Shown: positions 16,709 to 25,183 of the stretch, piece by piece
How the letters are laid out: every line of letters starts with the position of its first letter
Position numbering within the stretch: the stretch's first letter is position 1
Assembly: GCA_913052585.1 (NCBI GenBank)
Contig: CAJXEB010000001.1
Location: 1-64,000 of the forward strand
Direction of reading: 5' to 3'
From: an uncultured Flavobacteriaceae bacterium
Lineage (GTDB): Bacteria; Bacteroidota; Bacteroidia; Flavobacteriales; Flavobacteriaceae
DNA: 64,000 nucleotides
Notes under the pieces: generated by a model
The model's input: the letters and a program-made list of their open reading frames with translations, nothing else
Told to the model about the DNA's origin: nothing
Databases searched by the model: none
Made by a program: the position numbers and the translations under genes

Positions 16709-18289
16709 CTAATTATTATACTTCGCAGCTAAATCTTTAGCTACTTTTGATAATACTTCAACTGCTTCATCAGTTAATTTACCAACTTTTAAAGTGGTTA
16801 AAGTATCTCTATGTTTTGCATTAAGGTATTCAATGAAATCTCTTTCAAATTCTTTTACCTTATTAACAGGTACATTACGTAATAAGTTTTTAGATCCTGC
16901 ATAAATAATTGCAATTTGATCTTCCACTGTAAATGGATCGTTTTGTGCTTGTTTTAAAATTTCAACGTTACGTCTTCCTTTTTCAATAACACTTAAAGTA
17001 GCTGCATCAAGATCAGAACCAAACTTAGCAAAAGCTTCCAATTCACGGAATTGTGCTTGATCTAACTTAAGCGTACCAGATACTTTTTTCATTGATTTAA
17101 CCTGAGCATTACCACCCACACGTGATACAGAAATACCTACGTTAATTGCTGGACGAACACCTGAGTTAAATAAATCACCATCAAGGAATATTTGACCATC
17201 TGTAATTGAAATTACATTTGTTGGAATATATGCCGATACATCACCTGCTTGTGTTTCGATAATTGGCAAGGCTGTTAATGAACCACCACCTTTTACGATA
17301 TCTTTTAAAGATTCAGGTAAATCGTTCATTTGTCTAGCGATAGCATCATCATTAATTACTTTAGCAGAACGCTCTAATAATCTTGAGTGAAGGTAAAATA
17401 CATCTCCAGGATACGCCTCACGTCCTGGTGGACGACGTAATAATAAAGATACCTCACGGTAAGCTACGGCTTGTTTAGATAAATCATCATATACTATTAA
17501 TGCTGGACGACCTGTATCTCTAAAATACTCTCCAATAGCTGCACCTGCGAAAGGAGCATATACTTGCATTGGAGCAGGGTCACTTGCATTTGCAGCAACA
17601 ATAGTTGTGTAAGCAAGAGCACCTTTTTCTTCTAATACTTTAGCAATATTTGCTACTGTAGAAGCTTTTTGTCCAATCGCTACATATATACAATATACTG
17701 GTTCCCCAGCATCGTAAAATTCTTTTTGGTTTAGAATCGTATCGATACAAACTGTTGTTTTTCCAGTTTGACGGTCACCAATTACCAATTCACGTTGTCC
17801 TCTACCTACTGGAATCATTGCATCAATAGCTTTAATTCCTGTTTGAAGTGGTTCTGTTACTGGCTCACGGAAGATTACACCAGGTGCAATACGTTCTAAT
17901 GGCATTTCGTAAGTTTTACCTGTGATTGGTCCTTTACCGTCAATTGGTTCTCCTAGCGTATTTACAACACGACCAGAAATACCTTCACCTACATTAATAG
18001 ATGCGATACGTTGGGTACGTTTTACGGTAGAACCTTCAACGATACTTTTAGAGTGACCTAACAATACCACACCAACATTATCTTCTTCAAGGTTAAGTAC
18101 AATCCCTTCTAATCCGTTGTCGAATTCTACTAATTCACCGTATTGAACATTAGAAAGTCCGTAAACACGTGCAATTCCATCACCTACAGTTAAAACACTT
18201 CCAACCTCATCTAGTGAAGCGGTAGATTCGTAACCTGATAATTGATTCTTTAAAATTGCTGATACTTCAGCTGGTTTAACTTCTGCCAT
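16709..18289 (-). CDS. atpA: F1Fo ATP synthase subunit alpha
   Basis: The non-catalytic nucleotide-binding subunit of F1, 526 residues. It shows an N-terminal beta-barrel (about 25-95), a Walker A loop GDRQTGKT (171-178), the Walker B-like [12 protein letters not shown], the visible family signature [20 protein letters not shown] around residues 300-320, and a C-terminal helical bundle. It alternates with beta in the hexamer and contributes the arginine finger. It follows atpH by 37 bases. Confidence 0.98.
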   Translation of the reverse strand: MAEVKPAEVSAILKNQLSGYESTASLDEVGSVLTVGDGIARVYGLSNVQYGELVEFDNGLEGIVLNLEEDNVGVVLLGHSKSIVEGSTVKRTQRIASINVGEGISGRVVNTLGEPIDGKGPITGKTYEMPLERIAPGVIFREPVTEPLQTGIKAIDAMIPVGRGQRELVIGDRQTGKTTVCIDTILNQKEFYDAGEPVYCIYVAIGQKASTVANIAKVLEEKGALAYTTIVAANASDPAPMQVYAPFAGAAIGEYFRDTGRPALIVYDDLSKQAVAYREVSLLLRRPPGREAYPGDVFYLHSRLLERSAKVINDDAIARQMNDLPESLKDIVKGGGSLTALPIIETQAGDVSAYIPTNVISITDGQIFLDGDLFNSGVRPAINVGISVSRVGGNAQVKSMKKVSGTLKLDQAQFRELEAFAKFGSDLDAATLSVIEKGRRNVEILKQAQNDPFTVEDQIAIIYAGSKNLLRNVPVNKVKEFERDFIEYLNAKHRDTLTTLKVGKLTDEAVEVLSKVAKDLAAKYNN

Positions 18290-18326
18290 TTTAATAATAT
18301 TATTCAGATTTAATTCTGAAATTTAT

Positions 18327-18869
18327 TTATATACTTTTACTAAATTCTCGTTTAATCTTTGCTAGACTGTTTGAAATACTAGCATTGTATTGTAAATCTC
18401 CAATTCGAAGAATAAATCCTCCAATAATTGACTCGTCAATTTTACTTTCCAAAGTTACTTTATCGCTACCGGTAAGTTGTTTTACTTTTGCTAACACTTT
18501 TGTTTCTAATTCTGATGAAAGAGAAACTGCAGTGGTTACTTGGGCTACTTTAATACCTTTAGACTCTTTATATAAATCGATATAGCTAGCTGCTACAGCA
18601 TTTAATAAAGAAGCTCTTTTATTGGTAATTAAGGTTGCAATTAGTGACTTTGTAGTATCAGATTGATTTACAAATATTTTATTTAACGCTTCCTTTTTGT
18701 CTTCGTCTTTGTAAACTGGACTTTGAAGCATTTCATTTAATTCATTACTTCCCAATATTGTTGCTGTAACTGTTTGCATATCATCATACACAACAGTTTC
18801 TAAATTAGCATCGTTTGCTAGTAATAAAACTGCTTTTGCGTAACGTTTTGCTGCTCTGCTTCCGCTCAT
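18327..18869 (-). CDS. atpH: F1Fo ATP synthase subunit delta
   Basis: The peripheral-stalk cap that ties subunit b to the top of F1 (OSCP homologue), 180 residues. The N-terminal helical domain begins SGSRAAKRYAKAVLLLAND, and the C-terminal domain has the family segment SKIDESIIGGFILRIGDLQY then SLAKIKREF. It starts 6 bases after atpF ends. Position b-delta-alpha-gamma is the canonical order. Confidence 0.95.
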   Translation of the reverse strand: MSGSRAAKRYAKAVLLLANDANLETVVYDDMQTVTATILGSNELNEMLQSPVYKDEDKKEALNKIFVNQSDTTKSLIATLITNKRASLLNAVAASYIDLYKESKGIKVAQVTTAVSLSSELETKVLAKVKQLTGSDKVTLESKIDESIIGGFILRIGDLQYNASISNSLAKIKREFSKSI

Positions 18870-18875
18870 TTTATA

Positions 18876-19376
18876 CTAGTTTAAAGTAGAATCGTTTAAC
18901 ATATTTTCAACAAGTTGTAATTGTTTGTCTTTGTTAGACAGTTCATTTTTAACAACTTTTTCAGCAATTTCTAAAGATAAGCTGGCAACTTGAGTTTTAA
19001 TATCTGCAATAGCCGATTTCTTTTCACTCTCAATTGCTGCTTGTGCACTAATAATCATCTTATCTGCTTCCGATTTTGCTTCTTCTTTAGCATCTAAAAT
19101 CATTTTCTCCTTGATTTCACGTGCTTCTTTAATCATCGCTTCTCTTTCTGCACGAGCTTCTTGTAATAATTTTTGATTATCAGCTTGAAGGTTTTGCATT
19201 TCTAATTTTGCTTTTTCAGCAGATTCTAGTGCATTTTTTATTCCTTCTTCTCTATCATTAAGAGCATTTAATATCGGTTTCCAAGCAAACTTTTTCAATA
19301 AAAATAGTAACATTAAAAAAAGTACCATTTGCCAGAAAAAAAGTCCAAAAGAGAAATCGTTAATTAACTTTTCCAT
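18876..19376 (-). CDS. atpF: F1Fo ATP synthase subunit b
   Basis: The peripheral-stalk subunit, 166 residues: one N-terminal transmembrane helix (about 8-28, FGLFFWQMVLFLMLLFLLKK) with FAWKPILNALNDREEGI directly after it. A long charged alpha-helical, coiled-coil region (about 35-150, Ala/Glu/Lys rich) reaches up to delta. It follows atpE after a 77-base gap that holds a strong hairpin, and leads into atpH with 6 bases. Confidence 0.96.
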   Translation of the reverse strand: MEKLINDFSFGLFFWQMVLFLMLLFLLKKFAWKPILNALNDREEGIKNALESAEKAKLEMQNLQADNQKLLQEARAEREAMIKEAREIKEKMILDAKEEAKSEADKMIISAQAAIESEKKSAIADIKTQVASLSLEIAEKVVKNELSNKDKQLQLVENMLNDSTLN

Positions 19377-19408
19377 ATGTATATTTTAAATAGTTTTAAA
19401 TTTTAATT

Positions 19409-19445
19409 AAACATCAATTGCAACCAACCGTTGCAATTGATGTTT
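19409..19445. promoter_or_regulatory. 16-bp hairpin between atpE and atpF (attenuator or mRNA stabiliser)
   Basis: AAACATCAATTGCAAC (19409-19424) and GTTGCAATTGATGTTT (19430-19445) form a perfect 16-bp stem with a 5-base loop, in the only sizeable gap of the b-c-a part of the operon. In the minus-strand transcript it follows the atpE stop and is trailed by TTTAATT, a weak T-tract. It may partly terminate or protect the 3' end of the atpB-atpE message so that c is made in excess. Function is inferred. Confidence 0.8.
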
Positions 19446-19453
19446 TGGTTTTG

Positions 19454-19645
19454 TTAAACTGCAAATAATGCAGCAAATCCAATACCTTCAATAAGCGCAG
19501 CTGCAATTAGCATTGCTGTTTGAATTTTTCCGTAAGCTTCTGGCTGACGAGCAATAGCGTCCATTGCTGAACCACCAATTCTACCAATACCGATACCGGC
19601 ACCAATTACTACTAAACCTGCACCTACAATCGCTGGGATCTCCAT
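19454..19645 (-). CDS. atpE: F1Fo ATP synthase subunit c
   Basis: The proteolipid of the rotor ring, 63 residues: two hydrophobic helices joined by the polar loop ARQPEA (32-37). The glycine-rich first helix has GAGIGIGRIGGSA. The ion-carrying carboxylate is E53 in ALIEGIGF. The residue after it is Gly, not the Ser/Thr expected for sodium-binding rings, so proton coupling is likely. It sits between atpB and atpF. Confidence 0.97.
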   Translation of the reverse strand: MEIPAIVGAGLVVIGAGIGIGRIGGSAMDAIARQPEAYGKIQTAMLIAAALIEGIGFAALFAV

Positions 19646-19702
19646 AATATATATAATTAAAAATTAAACATTCAAATTTACTTTGGTTACACTTTGTAAC
19701 CT

Positions 19703-20779
19703 CTAATGTGCTTCATCATGCTCTTCAACTGCAAAGCCAAAATATAAGGCCGATAACATAGTGAAGATATATGCTTGTAATAAAGCTACTAATAATTCGA
19801 TCAATGAAATAGCAAATGATAACACAAAGGTTAAACTACTTCCGATCCAGTTTTGAAAAACAAAAATTAAACCGATCAAACTCATTAATACAATGTGTCC
19901 AGCCATAATGTTCGCATATAAACGAATCATTAATGCAAAAGGTTTAATGATTACACCTAATAATTCGATAGGTGCTAAAATTATTTTCATAGGTACCGGT
20001 ACTCCTGGCATCCAGAAAATATGTTTCCAGTAATTTTTGTTCCCAGAAAATTGGGTAATAATAAAGGTAATCAATGCTAATGCAAATGTGATTGCTATGT
20101 TACCTGTTACATTTACTCCTAATGGGGTTAAGCCAAATAAATTTAAAAACCATACAAAAAAGAATACGGTTAATAAATAAGGCATGTAGTTTTTATACTT
20201 TTTAATACCAATATTAGGTATTGCAATTTCGTCACGTATATAAAGAATGATTGGCTCTAAAAATCTTCCCGCACCTGTAACAATAGGACCTTTTTTAAAT
20301 GATTTTGCCATTCCAACAAAAGCAAAGAACATAAGCATTCCAGTGATAATAATCATTAAAACACTTTTCGTAATTGAAAAATCTAAGGGTTTTACTTGAG
20401 TTGGATGGTGATGATCATCTAGTGTGATGGTTCCTACAGCATCTGTTCTGTAAACTTTGTTATGGTATAGTTTGTAATAGTTACCATTATTTTCGGCTAC
20501 TGTTTCACCGTGGTGAAATTTTGATGAAGAAAACAATTGTATTCCTTCATCCCATAAGATTACCGGAAGCGAAAAACCATAATGTTTTCCGGTTTCGCTA
20601 TCACTAAAAAAAATAAAATCGTGGGAATCTAACAAGTGATGATTAATACTTTCCTTAATCTTTGTTTTTAAACTTACTTCCTTTGGCGCTCCTTCATGCA
20701 CTTCGTGTTGTGCATTAACAGTCGTGCTAAATATCAATAATGTGATCGTAAGTAATTTTGCTAAAAAATTGCTTTGCAT
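19703..20779 (-). CDS. atpB: F1Fo ATP synthase subunit a
   Basis: The stator channel subunit. The ATG is at 20779; a longer reading from 20788 would use TTG. The N-terminus looks like a cleavable signal (MQSNFLAKLLTITLLIFSTT, then VNAQ). A ~110-residue His-rich periplasmic segment follows, an extension common in Bacteroidota. The C-terminal ~230 residues carry the membrane helices with the essential Arg in KPFALMIRLYANIMAGHIVL and a closing ALLQAYIFTMLSALYFGFA. It starts the classical a-c-b-delta-alpha-gamma order. A promoter-like element lies 35 bases upstream. Confidence 0.96.
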   Translation of the reverse strand: MQSNFLAKLLTITLLIFSTTVNAQHEVHEGAPKEVSLKTKIKESINHHLLDSHDFIFFSDSETGKHYGFSLPVILWDEGIQLFSSSKFHHGETVAENNGNYYKLYHNKVYRTDAVGTITLDDHHHPTQVKPLDFSITKSVLMIIITGMLMFFAFVGMAKSFKKGPIVTGAGRFLEPIILYIRDEIAIPNIGIKKYKNYMPYLLTVFFFVWFLNLFGLTPLGVNVTGNIAITFALALITFIITQFSGNKNYWKHIFWMPGVPVPMKIILAPIELLGVIIKPFALMIRLYANIMAGHIVLMSLIGLIFVFQNWIGSSLTFVLSFAISLIELLVALLQAYIFTMLSALYFGFAVEEHDEAH

Positions 20780-20813
20780 AGTAAACAAATTATATTGGCT
20801 TTAAAAATCGGTG

Positions 20814-20841
20814 CAAAAATACTGTTCTTTATGGAAACAAA
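20814..20841 (-). promoter_or_regulatory. candidate internal promoter upstream of atpB
   Basis: On the minus strand TATTTTTG (20814-20821) matches the -7 consensus TAnnTTTG, with a TTTG (20838-20841) 16 bases upstream as a -33 box, slightly closer than usual. It is in the 100-base gap before atpB and could drive the structural ATP synthase genes apart from the sprE/bactofilin part. Confidence 0.5.
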
Positions 20842-20879
20842 AAACTATTTATGCTCTTTTTTATTCTGCCTGAAAATTG

Positions 20880-21269
20880 TTAAGTTGACTGCTTATTAAG
20901 CTGTTTAGAAAGATAGATTACTTCGGTAATTAAACAAATTGCATATGGGATAAAAAATGCTGTAAATTCTATAGTTTCCATATTACCATCCTCCTTGTAA
21001 GCAGGGTAAAATACTAAAAAGAAAACCAGGAATTTAAGTGCGCTTCCTGCCATAAAAATAAAGCCAGCTTGAGCAGAATTTTTATTGAGTGTTTTTTCGA
21101 CAACCAATAAAACAATAACTGCTAAAACATAATTTATCAAATAAGATTCAACAATTTGATTTCCGAAAAGAGCATTGTTTGTGTAATGCAAGGTAAAAAC
21201 GTGAGTTCCAAAAATTAAAATTAATAAAACTGCTAATAGGGTTAAAAAAATTAAACTTTTACTTCTCAT
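20880..21269 (-). CDS. DUF6168-like membrane protein of the ATP synthase operon
   Basis: A 129-residue protein with four hydrophobic helices (about 7-27, 40-58, 70-90 and 102-122) and no catalytic motif. Position between the AtpZ-like gene (4-base overlap) and atpB is that of AtpI-type assembly factors, and I recall a flavobacterial family DUF6168 at this spot. A role in c-ring assembly or in Mg2+/ion supply is possible but unproven. Confidence 0.75.
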   Translation of the reverse strand: MRSKSLIFLTLLAVLLILIFGTHVFTLHYTNNALFGNQIVESYLINYVLAVIVLLVVEKTLNKNSAQAGFIFMAGSALKFLVFFLVFYPAYKEDGNMETIEFTAFFIPYAICLITEVIYLSKQLNKQST

Positions 21270-21487
21270 GATTTATTTAATCGATTGGTTTGTTTTAAAA
21301 CTAGAAATAAGGAGACACCCACACCAAGAAGTGTTAGTAAAATAGTGTATTTTTTTCCTTCTAAACTGTAATTAGTATCGAGCCAATTACCTGCTTTAAC
21401 AAACAAGTATATAATTACACCCATTTGTATTCCGATACCTGATAGGATTGCCCAACGTTTTATTTCGTTATGGTCCTTTTTAGACAT
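21266..21487 (-). CDS. AtpZ/AtpI family protein
   Basis: A 73-residue membrane protein with two helices (about 11-32 and 46-66) joined by a short polar loop (GNWLDTNYSLEGKKY). This is the hairpin pattern of AtpZ/AtpI proteins that precede atpB in many operons and help assemble the c-ring. Its stop overlaps the next gene by 4 bases, so translation is probably coupled. Confidence 0.85.
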   Translation of the reverse strand: MSKKDHNEIKRWAILSGIGIQMGVIIYLFVKAGNWLDTNYSLEGKKYTILLTLLGVGVSLFLVLKQTNRLNKS

Positions 21488-21490
21488 TTA

Positions 21491-21946
21491 TTAGGATTCA
21501 GATTGTTGGATGGCTGTTTTTAAACTTTGTTGTTGATTTAATGAAATTGGAGATGGAGTTTCTTTTTTATTTATTAATGACATATTTTTGGAGCCTTTCA
21601 TCGAACAAGTCGCGTTAAATGAAGCTCCAGGCTCTACCGCTAGTTTTCCTGTAATAACTTCGCCTTCAATGTTTGCTGTTGCTCTTAAGCTCAATGTGCC
21701 TGTTATGTCTAATTTTCCTTTAACTTTACCTTCTATATCAGCATTTTTACAACTTAAAGTACCTATAACAACTCCTGTTTTACCAATTACAACTTTTGAA
21801 GGGGTTTTTATATTTCCTTCAATTATACCGTCGATCCTAAAATAACCATTAGATGTTATATTCCCTTTAAGTGTAGTCCCATCGTTAATTCGGTTTTGAC
21901 CAGTTCTTGGGGCTTCGGATTCTTTCGATTTTTTATCTGAAAACAT
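21491..21946 (-). CDS. bactofilin (polymer-forming cytoskeletal protein)
   Basis: A 151-residue bactofilin. The core (about 20-110) is a run of short beta-helix repeats rich in Gly, Ile and Val, with TTLKGNITSNGYFRIDGIIE and a following GNIKTPSKVVIGKTGVVIG. The flanking tails are polar and disordered. Bactofilins polymerise without nucleotide and scaffold cell-wall or appendage machinery. It sits 8 bases after sprE and 3 before the AtpZ-like gene, so it is in one transcript with a T9SS/gliding lipoprotein and the ATP synthase. Confidence 0.93.
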   Translation of the reverse strand: MFSDKKSKESEAPRTGQNRINDGTTLKGNITSNGYFRIDGIIEGNIKTPSKVVIGKTGVVIGTLSCKNADIEGKVKGKLDITGTLSLRATANIEGEVITGKLAVEPGASFNATCSMKGSKNMSLINKKETPSPISLNQQQSLKTAIQQSES

Positions 21947-21954
21947 TTTATATA

Positions 21955-24648
21955 TTATTTTGAGTCTTTTTTAATTTTACCGCTTTTAGATTTATTTCCT
22001 ACTCTTGTTCGCGATTTTTCCTCTATTATTCTTTTATCTCTAACTTTATCTTGTTCTACTTTTAATAATCTAGCTTTTTCCTTTTCTTCTTCTGGACTTA
22101 AAGTTTTTGAAAAGTCTATAGCTAAATAATCTTCTAGGTTTTTGTGAATTTGGATAATCGCATAGTTTTCTGAAGAGATTTCAAAATGACTGTTTGTAAT
22201 TTTATCCTTTTTTCTTTCACTTAATATATCTGCGAATCCTTTAGCTCCTTTTCTAGATTTTAATCCGTGTATCATCACAAAAATAGTCTCAGGGATATAA
22301 TAATCTATTGATGTTGACATTTCAATATAGCTAGTACCTTCAATTGCTTTATTAAGTTTTTCTTGTAATTTTTCAGCAGCCTCACGATCTTCAGTTTTAA
22401 AACTATAAGCTACTTTCCACCGTTCACTTTCGGCATCAGATAAAAACACTTTATTTGCTATTTTAGGCAACAGGTTATTGTAAAGTTCTAATGCCTCTTT
22501 TCCTTCTTCTGAGTTAGGATAGTTTAAAGAAACAAAGTTTAATGCTGTTTTGTAAAATTCATATCCTTGTTGACGACCGATAGCATTTGCTTTTAATAAT
22601 TCAAATTTTGGAATTATAGTATTCCCAAAATAAATAGCAATATAGATTTCACTCGTTTCTATTACTTTTTGGTATTTAGAGACTTCAAAATCTTTATATA
22701 ACTCACCATATTTATATTCTGGACTTGATTCATCTGTAGCTAATATTGCATTAGGGTTTAGTAATATCTCAGCGTATCTAGAATCGGGGTATCTGGTTAT
22801 AATCTCATTTTTATATTGAGCAGCTAGTGTTTCATTTCCTATTACTTCATTAATTTTATGCAAATTATATAAAGTCGGCAAAACCAATCTTTGTTCAGGA
22901 TTAAATGAGAGTAAAGCTTCCAGTCGTTCAGACGCTAAATCATATTCTTTAAACTTTTCTTTATAAATTAATCCCAATTGATAATAAGCAAAATCTCGAT
23001 CTCCTTTAATACTATCTATTACTTTTTCATCTTTAGGTATTAAGGCTATGTAAGTTTCTGGTTTATAAAGATCATTTTCAGCTATTGGTGCAGCTACTTC
23101 TTCTTCAATATTTTCTAGTTTAGATATTTTATCTGATAGTCTCCAATTATCTTCTAATCTTCTATTTCCCCATCTCTTATTAAATTCTTGTTTCCCAAAA
23201 GCTACTGTTGTTGAATTATAGAAATAAAAGCTACTAACTCCAGCATTGGGTCCTTTTTTCTCATTAAAATTTTCTTCATTTGAGTTAAAGAATTCATTAT
23301 TAGAAATGTTTTCTTCATTTTCTATTCTTGCTAAAGAATCTTCGACAGCCATTTGCTTAAGTTGAGTTGTATAAATTGAAAAATAACTTAGCTGCTGAGC
23401 TTCTGTCATATTGACTAACTGTAAGACACTATCGTTTTCAAAAGCTATATCTTCATATTTTATAACATCATCAAGATTTTCTCGTTTCTTTTTTATTCTT
23501 CTCCATTGTCTTGTGCCTTCATCAAGATTGGTTAACGTACTATCGTAATAGGCTCCGGCAAATTTATAATACCGGTCATCAAAATAAATCTCTGCTAACG
23601 TTTGATAGTTTACAGATTGCATTACTCTATCATTTTTATAGGACTGAATTGATTTATTGTAAAATTCAACAGCTAAATCTATACTGTCGTTTTTTCTATA
23701 GTACTCCCCTATTTGATTGTAAATTTTATCAAGAAATGGTCTGTTTTCTCGATCTTCCTCCAAATCATATAAAAGCTCTAAAAAAGCAACACGATCTTCC
23801 TTTGTGAAGTCAAAATTTCTTGCTTTTTCGATATATGCATTGATCATATAAACACGAGGAGATTTTCTGTTTAATGCTATAACTTTATCAAACTCCAAGT
23901 TAGCACTATCTATTTTCTCTAATTGATCGTAAAGTTGTCCTGTTATGTATGTATATCGCCCCTTAAGCTCAAAGTCTTTAATGTTTTCTGAAGCATACTT
24001 AATATAAGGTAATGCTACTTCAATTGAATCTAAATTAATCAAAGCTTGAGCTAAAATAGCGGAGGCATCTGCAAGATCTCCCTTATTTATCTGTTTATTT
24101 TTATTCATTTTAAGCAGATTCTCAATTGCTACTTCTTCATTATTTAAACGAATATGAGTCTTTGCTTTCCAAATTTTTGCTTGATTAATATTATCACAAG
24201 TAGGGTAGGTCTTTAAAATAAAATTAAAAGCATCTAGCGCTTGCACAAAACGGCCATCAAAATATCTTGCTTTTCCTAAAAGAATATATGCTTCATCTAT
24301 TTGTGGATTGTATTCTTTACCCTCTAGGTATATAGAGTGCTTTTGAACCGCTTTTGCAGCTTTTTCTTCAGCTCTATTAAAATTCTCATCTTTACTTTCG
24401 CCAGGTAATACATTACTTTCCTCTAATTCTATACGCTCTACAGGAAGTGTCTCCCAAAAATTATCCTTATAAGTTGCTGCTAATTGTTCTTTACCTGTTT
24501 CAAAAGCAATGTTTCCATTGTATAATATATTAAACTCCGAAGTGACAGAGTGCTTGGTTCTACTTAGAAACGTGTTTTTTTTACGTGAACAGGCGGCCAT
24601 AAATAATACGGCCATTAAAAAAATTGTTGCTTTTATTATTCCCTTCAA
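21955..24648 (-). CDS. sprE: T9SS/gliding-motility TPR lipoprotein SprE/PorW
   Basis: A large lipoprotein (897 residues) with lipobox LFMAACSRK (Cys at about residue 20), then FLSRTKHSVTSEFNILYNGN, which matches the beginning of SprE/PorW as I know it. Many TPR-like repeats follow (about 90-400 and 530-720). The C-terminal ~60 residues are basic (KEKARLLKVEQDKVRDKR). SprE/PorW is needed for type IX secretion and gliding and links PorK/PorN-type components to the translocon. The start is a TTG at 24648; an in-frame stop lies 12-15 bases upstream, and a later ATG would destroy the signal. It opens the bactofilin-AtpZ-ATP synthase series. Confidence 0.88.
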   Translation of the reverse strand: MKGIIKATIFLMAVLFMAACSRKKNTFLSRTKHSVTSEFNILYNGNIAFETGKEQLAATYKDNFWETLPVERIELEESNVLPGESKDENFNRAEEKAAKAVQKHSIYLEGKEYNPQIDEAYILLGKARYFDGRFVQALDAFNFILKTYPTCDNINQAKIWKAKTHIRLNNEEVAIENLLKMNKNKQINKGDLADASAILAQALINLDSIEVALPYIKYASENIKDFELKGRYTYITGQLYDQLEKIDSANLEFDKVIALNRKSPRVYMINAYIEKARNFDFTKEDRVAFLELLYDLEEDRENRPFLDKIYNQIGEYYRKNDSIDLAVEFYNKSIQSYKNDRVMQSVNYQTLAEIYFDDRYYKFAGAYYDSTLTNLDEGTRQWRRIKKKRENLDDVIKYEDIAFENDSVLQLVNMTEAQQLSYFSIYTTQLKQMAVEDSLARIENEENISNNEFFNSNEENFNEKKGPNAGVSSFYFYNSTTVAFGKQEFNKRWGNRRLEDNWRLSDKISKLENIEEEVAAPIAENDLYKPETYIALIPKDEKVIDSIKGDRDFAYYQLGLIYKEKFKEYDLASERLEALLSFNPEQRLVLPTLYNLHKINEVIGNETLAAQYKNEIITRYPDSRYAEILLNPNAILATDESSPEYKYGELYKDFEVSKYQKVIETSEIYIAIYFGNTIIPKFELLKANAIGRQQGYEFYKTALNFVSLNYPNSEEGKEALELYNNLLPKIANKVFLSDAESERWKVAYSFKTEDREAAEKLQEKLNKAIEGTSYIEMSTSIDYYIPETIFVMIHGLKSRKGAKGFADILSERKKDKITNSHFEISSENYAIIQIHKNLEDYLAIDFSKTLSPEEEKEKARLLKVEQDKVRDKRIIEEKSRTRVGNKSKSGKIKKDSK

Positions 24649-24873
24649 AATGATTTTGTTTTATTATATAATACTGAAACTTAAAAGCTTCGTATTTAGT
24701 GTATCTGCTTTAAAATTAAGTGTAAAAATACGTTTCTTTTTAAAAAATATAGGATTATTCACTTAAAAAATAAAAATCGATCAATGCAATTTAAAAATCA
24801 TTTTAAATTTTTAAAAGAAGAGCATGGTTTTAAATTATAAATCCTTTGTATTTTTGCAAGAAATTTTACTGAA
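24649..24873. other. divergent intergenic region between sprE and the ferredoxin gene
   Basis: A 225-base AT-rich gap. It contains the ferredoxin -7 element at its right end. For sprE I found only a near-match (TATTTTTA on the minus strand, about 24723-24730). No small gene or hairpin is evident. Confidence 0.6.
24849..24856 (+). promoter_or_regulatory. Bacteroidota -7 element (TATTTTTG) of the ferredoxin gene
   Basis: An exact TAnnTTTG match 18 bases before the ATG of the ferredoxin. The -33 region is AT-rich without a clear TTTG. Confidence 0.6.
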
Positions 24874-25176
24874 ATGAGCGCAAAAGATAAAGAAGAAATT
24901 GCAGTAGTAACTATTGTTGTTGATGAGGAAACAAAAACCATAAAAATGTCAAAAAAGGAGACTGTATTAGAGGCTGCTTTAAAAAATGATATTGATGCTC
25001 CCTATTCTTGTCAAGGAGGAGTCTGTTCATCTTGTGTTGCTAAAATTACTGAAGGTGAGGTTGTTATGTCTAAAAATCAAATACTTACAGAAAGTGAAAT
25101 AGCTGAAGGGTTAATTTTAACTTGTCAAGCACATCCAACTACAGACACTTTAACTATAGACTATGATGATGTTTAG
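24874..25176 (+). CDS. 2Fe-2S plant-type ferredoxin
   Basis: A 100-residue soluble electron carrier. Cluster ligands are C46, C51 and C54 (CQGGVCSSC) and C84, the C-x4-C-x2-C-x29-C spacing of plant-type/PaaE-like ferredoxins. The beta-grasp fold is complete and no reductase domain is attached. It stands alone with its own promoter, and its redox partner is not visible here. It converges with the GT9 gene with a 7-base gap. Confidence 0.95.
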   Translation: MSAKDKEEIAVVTIVVDEETKTIKMSKKETVLEAALKNDIDAPYSCQGGVCSSCVAKITEGEVVMSKNQILTESEIAEGLILTCQAHPTTDTLTIDYDDV

Positions 25177-25183
25177 AAATTAA

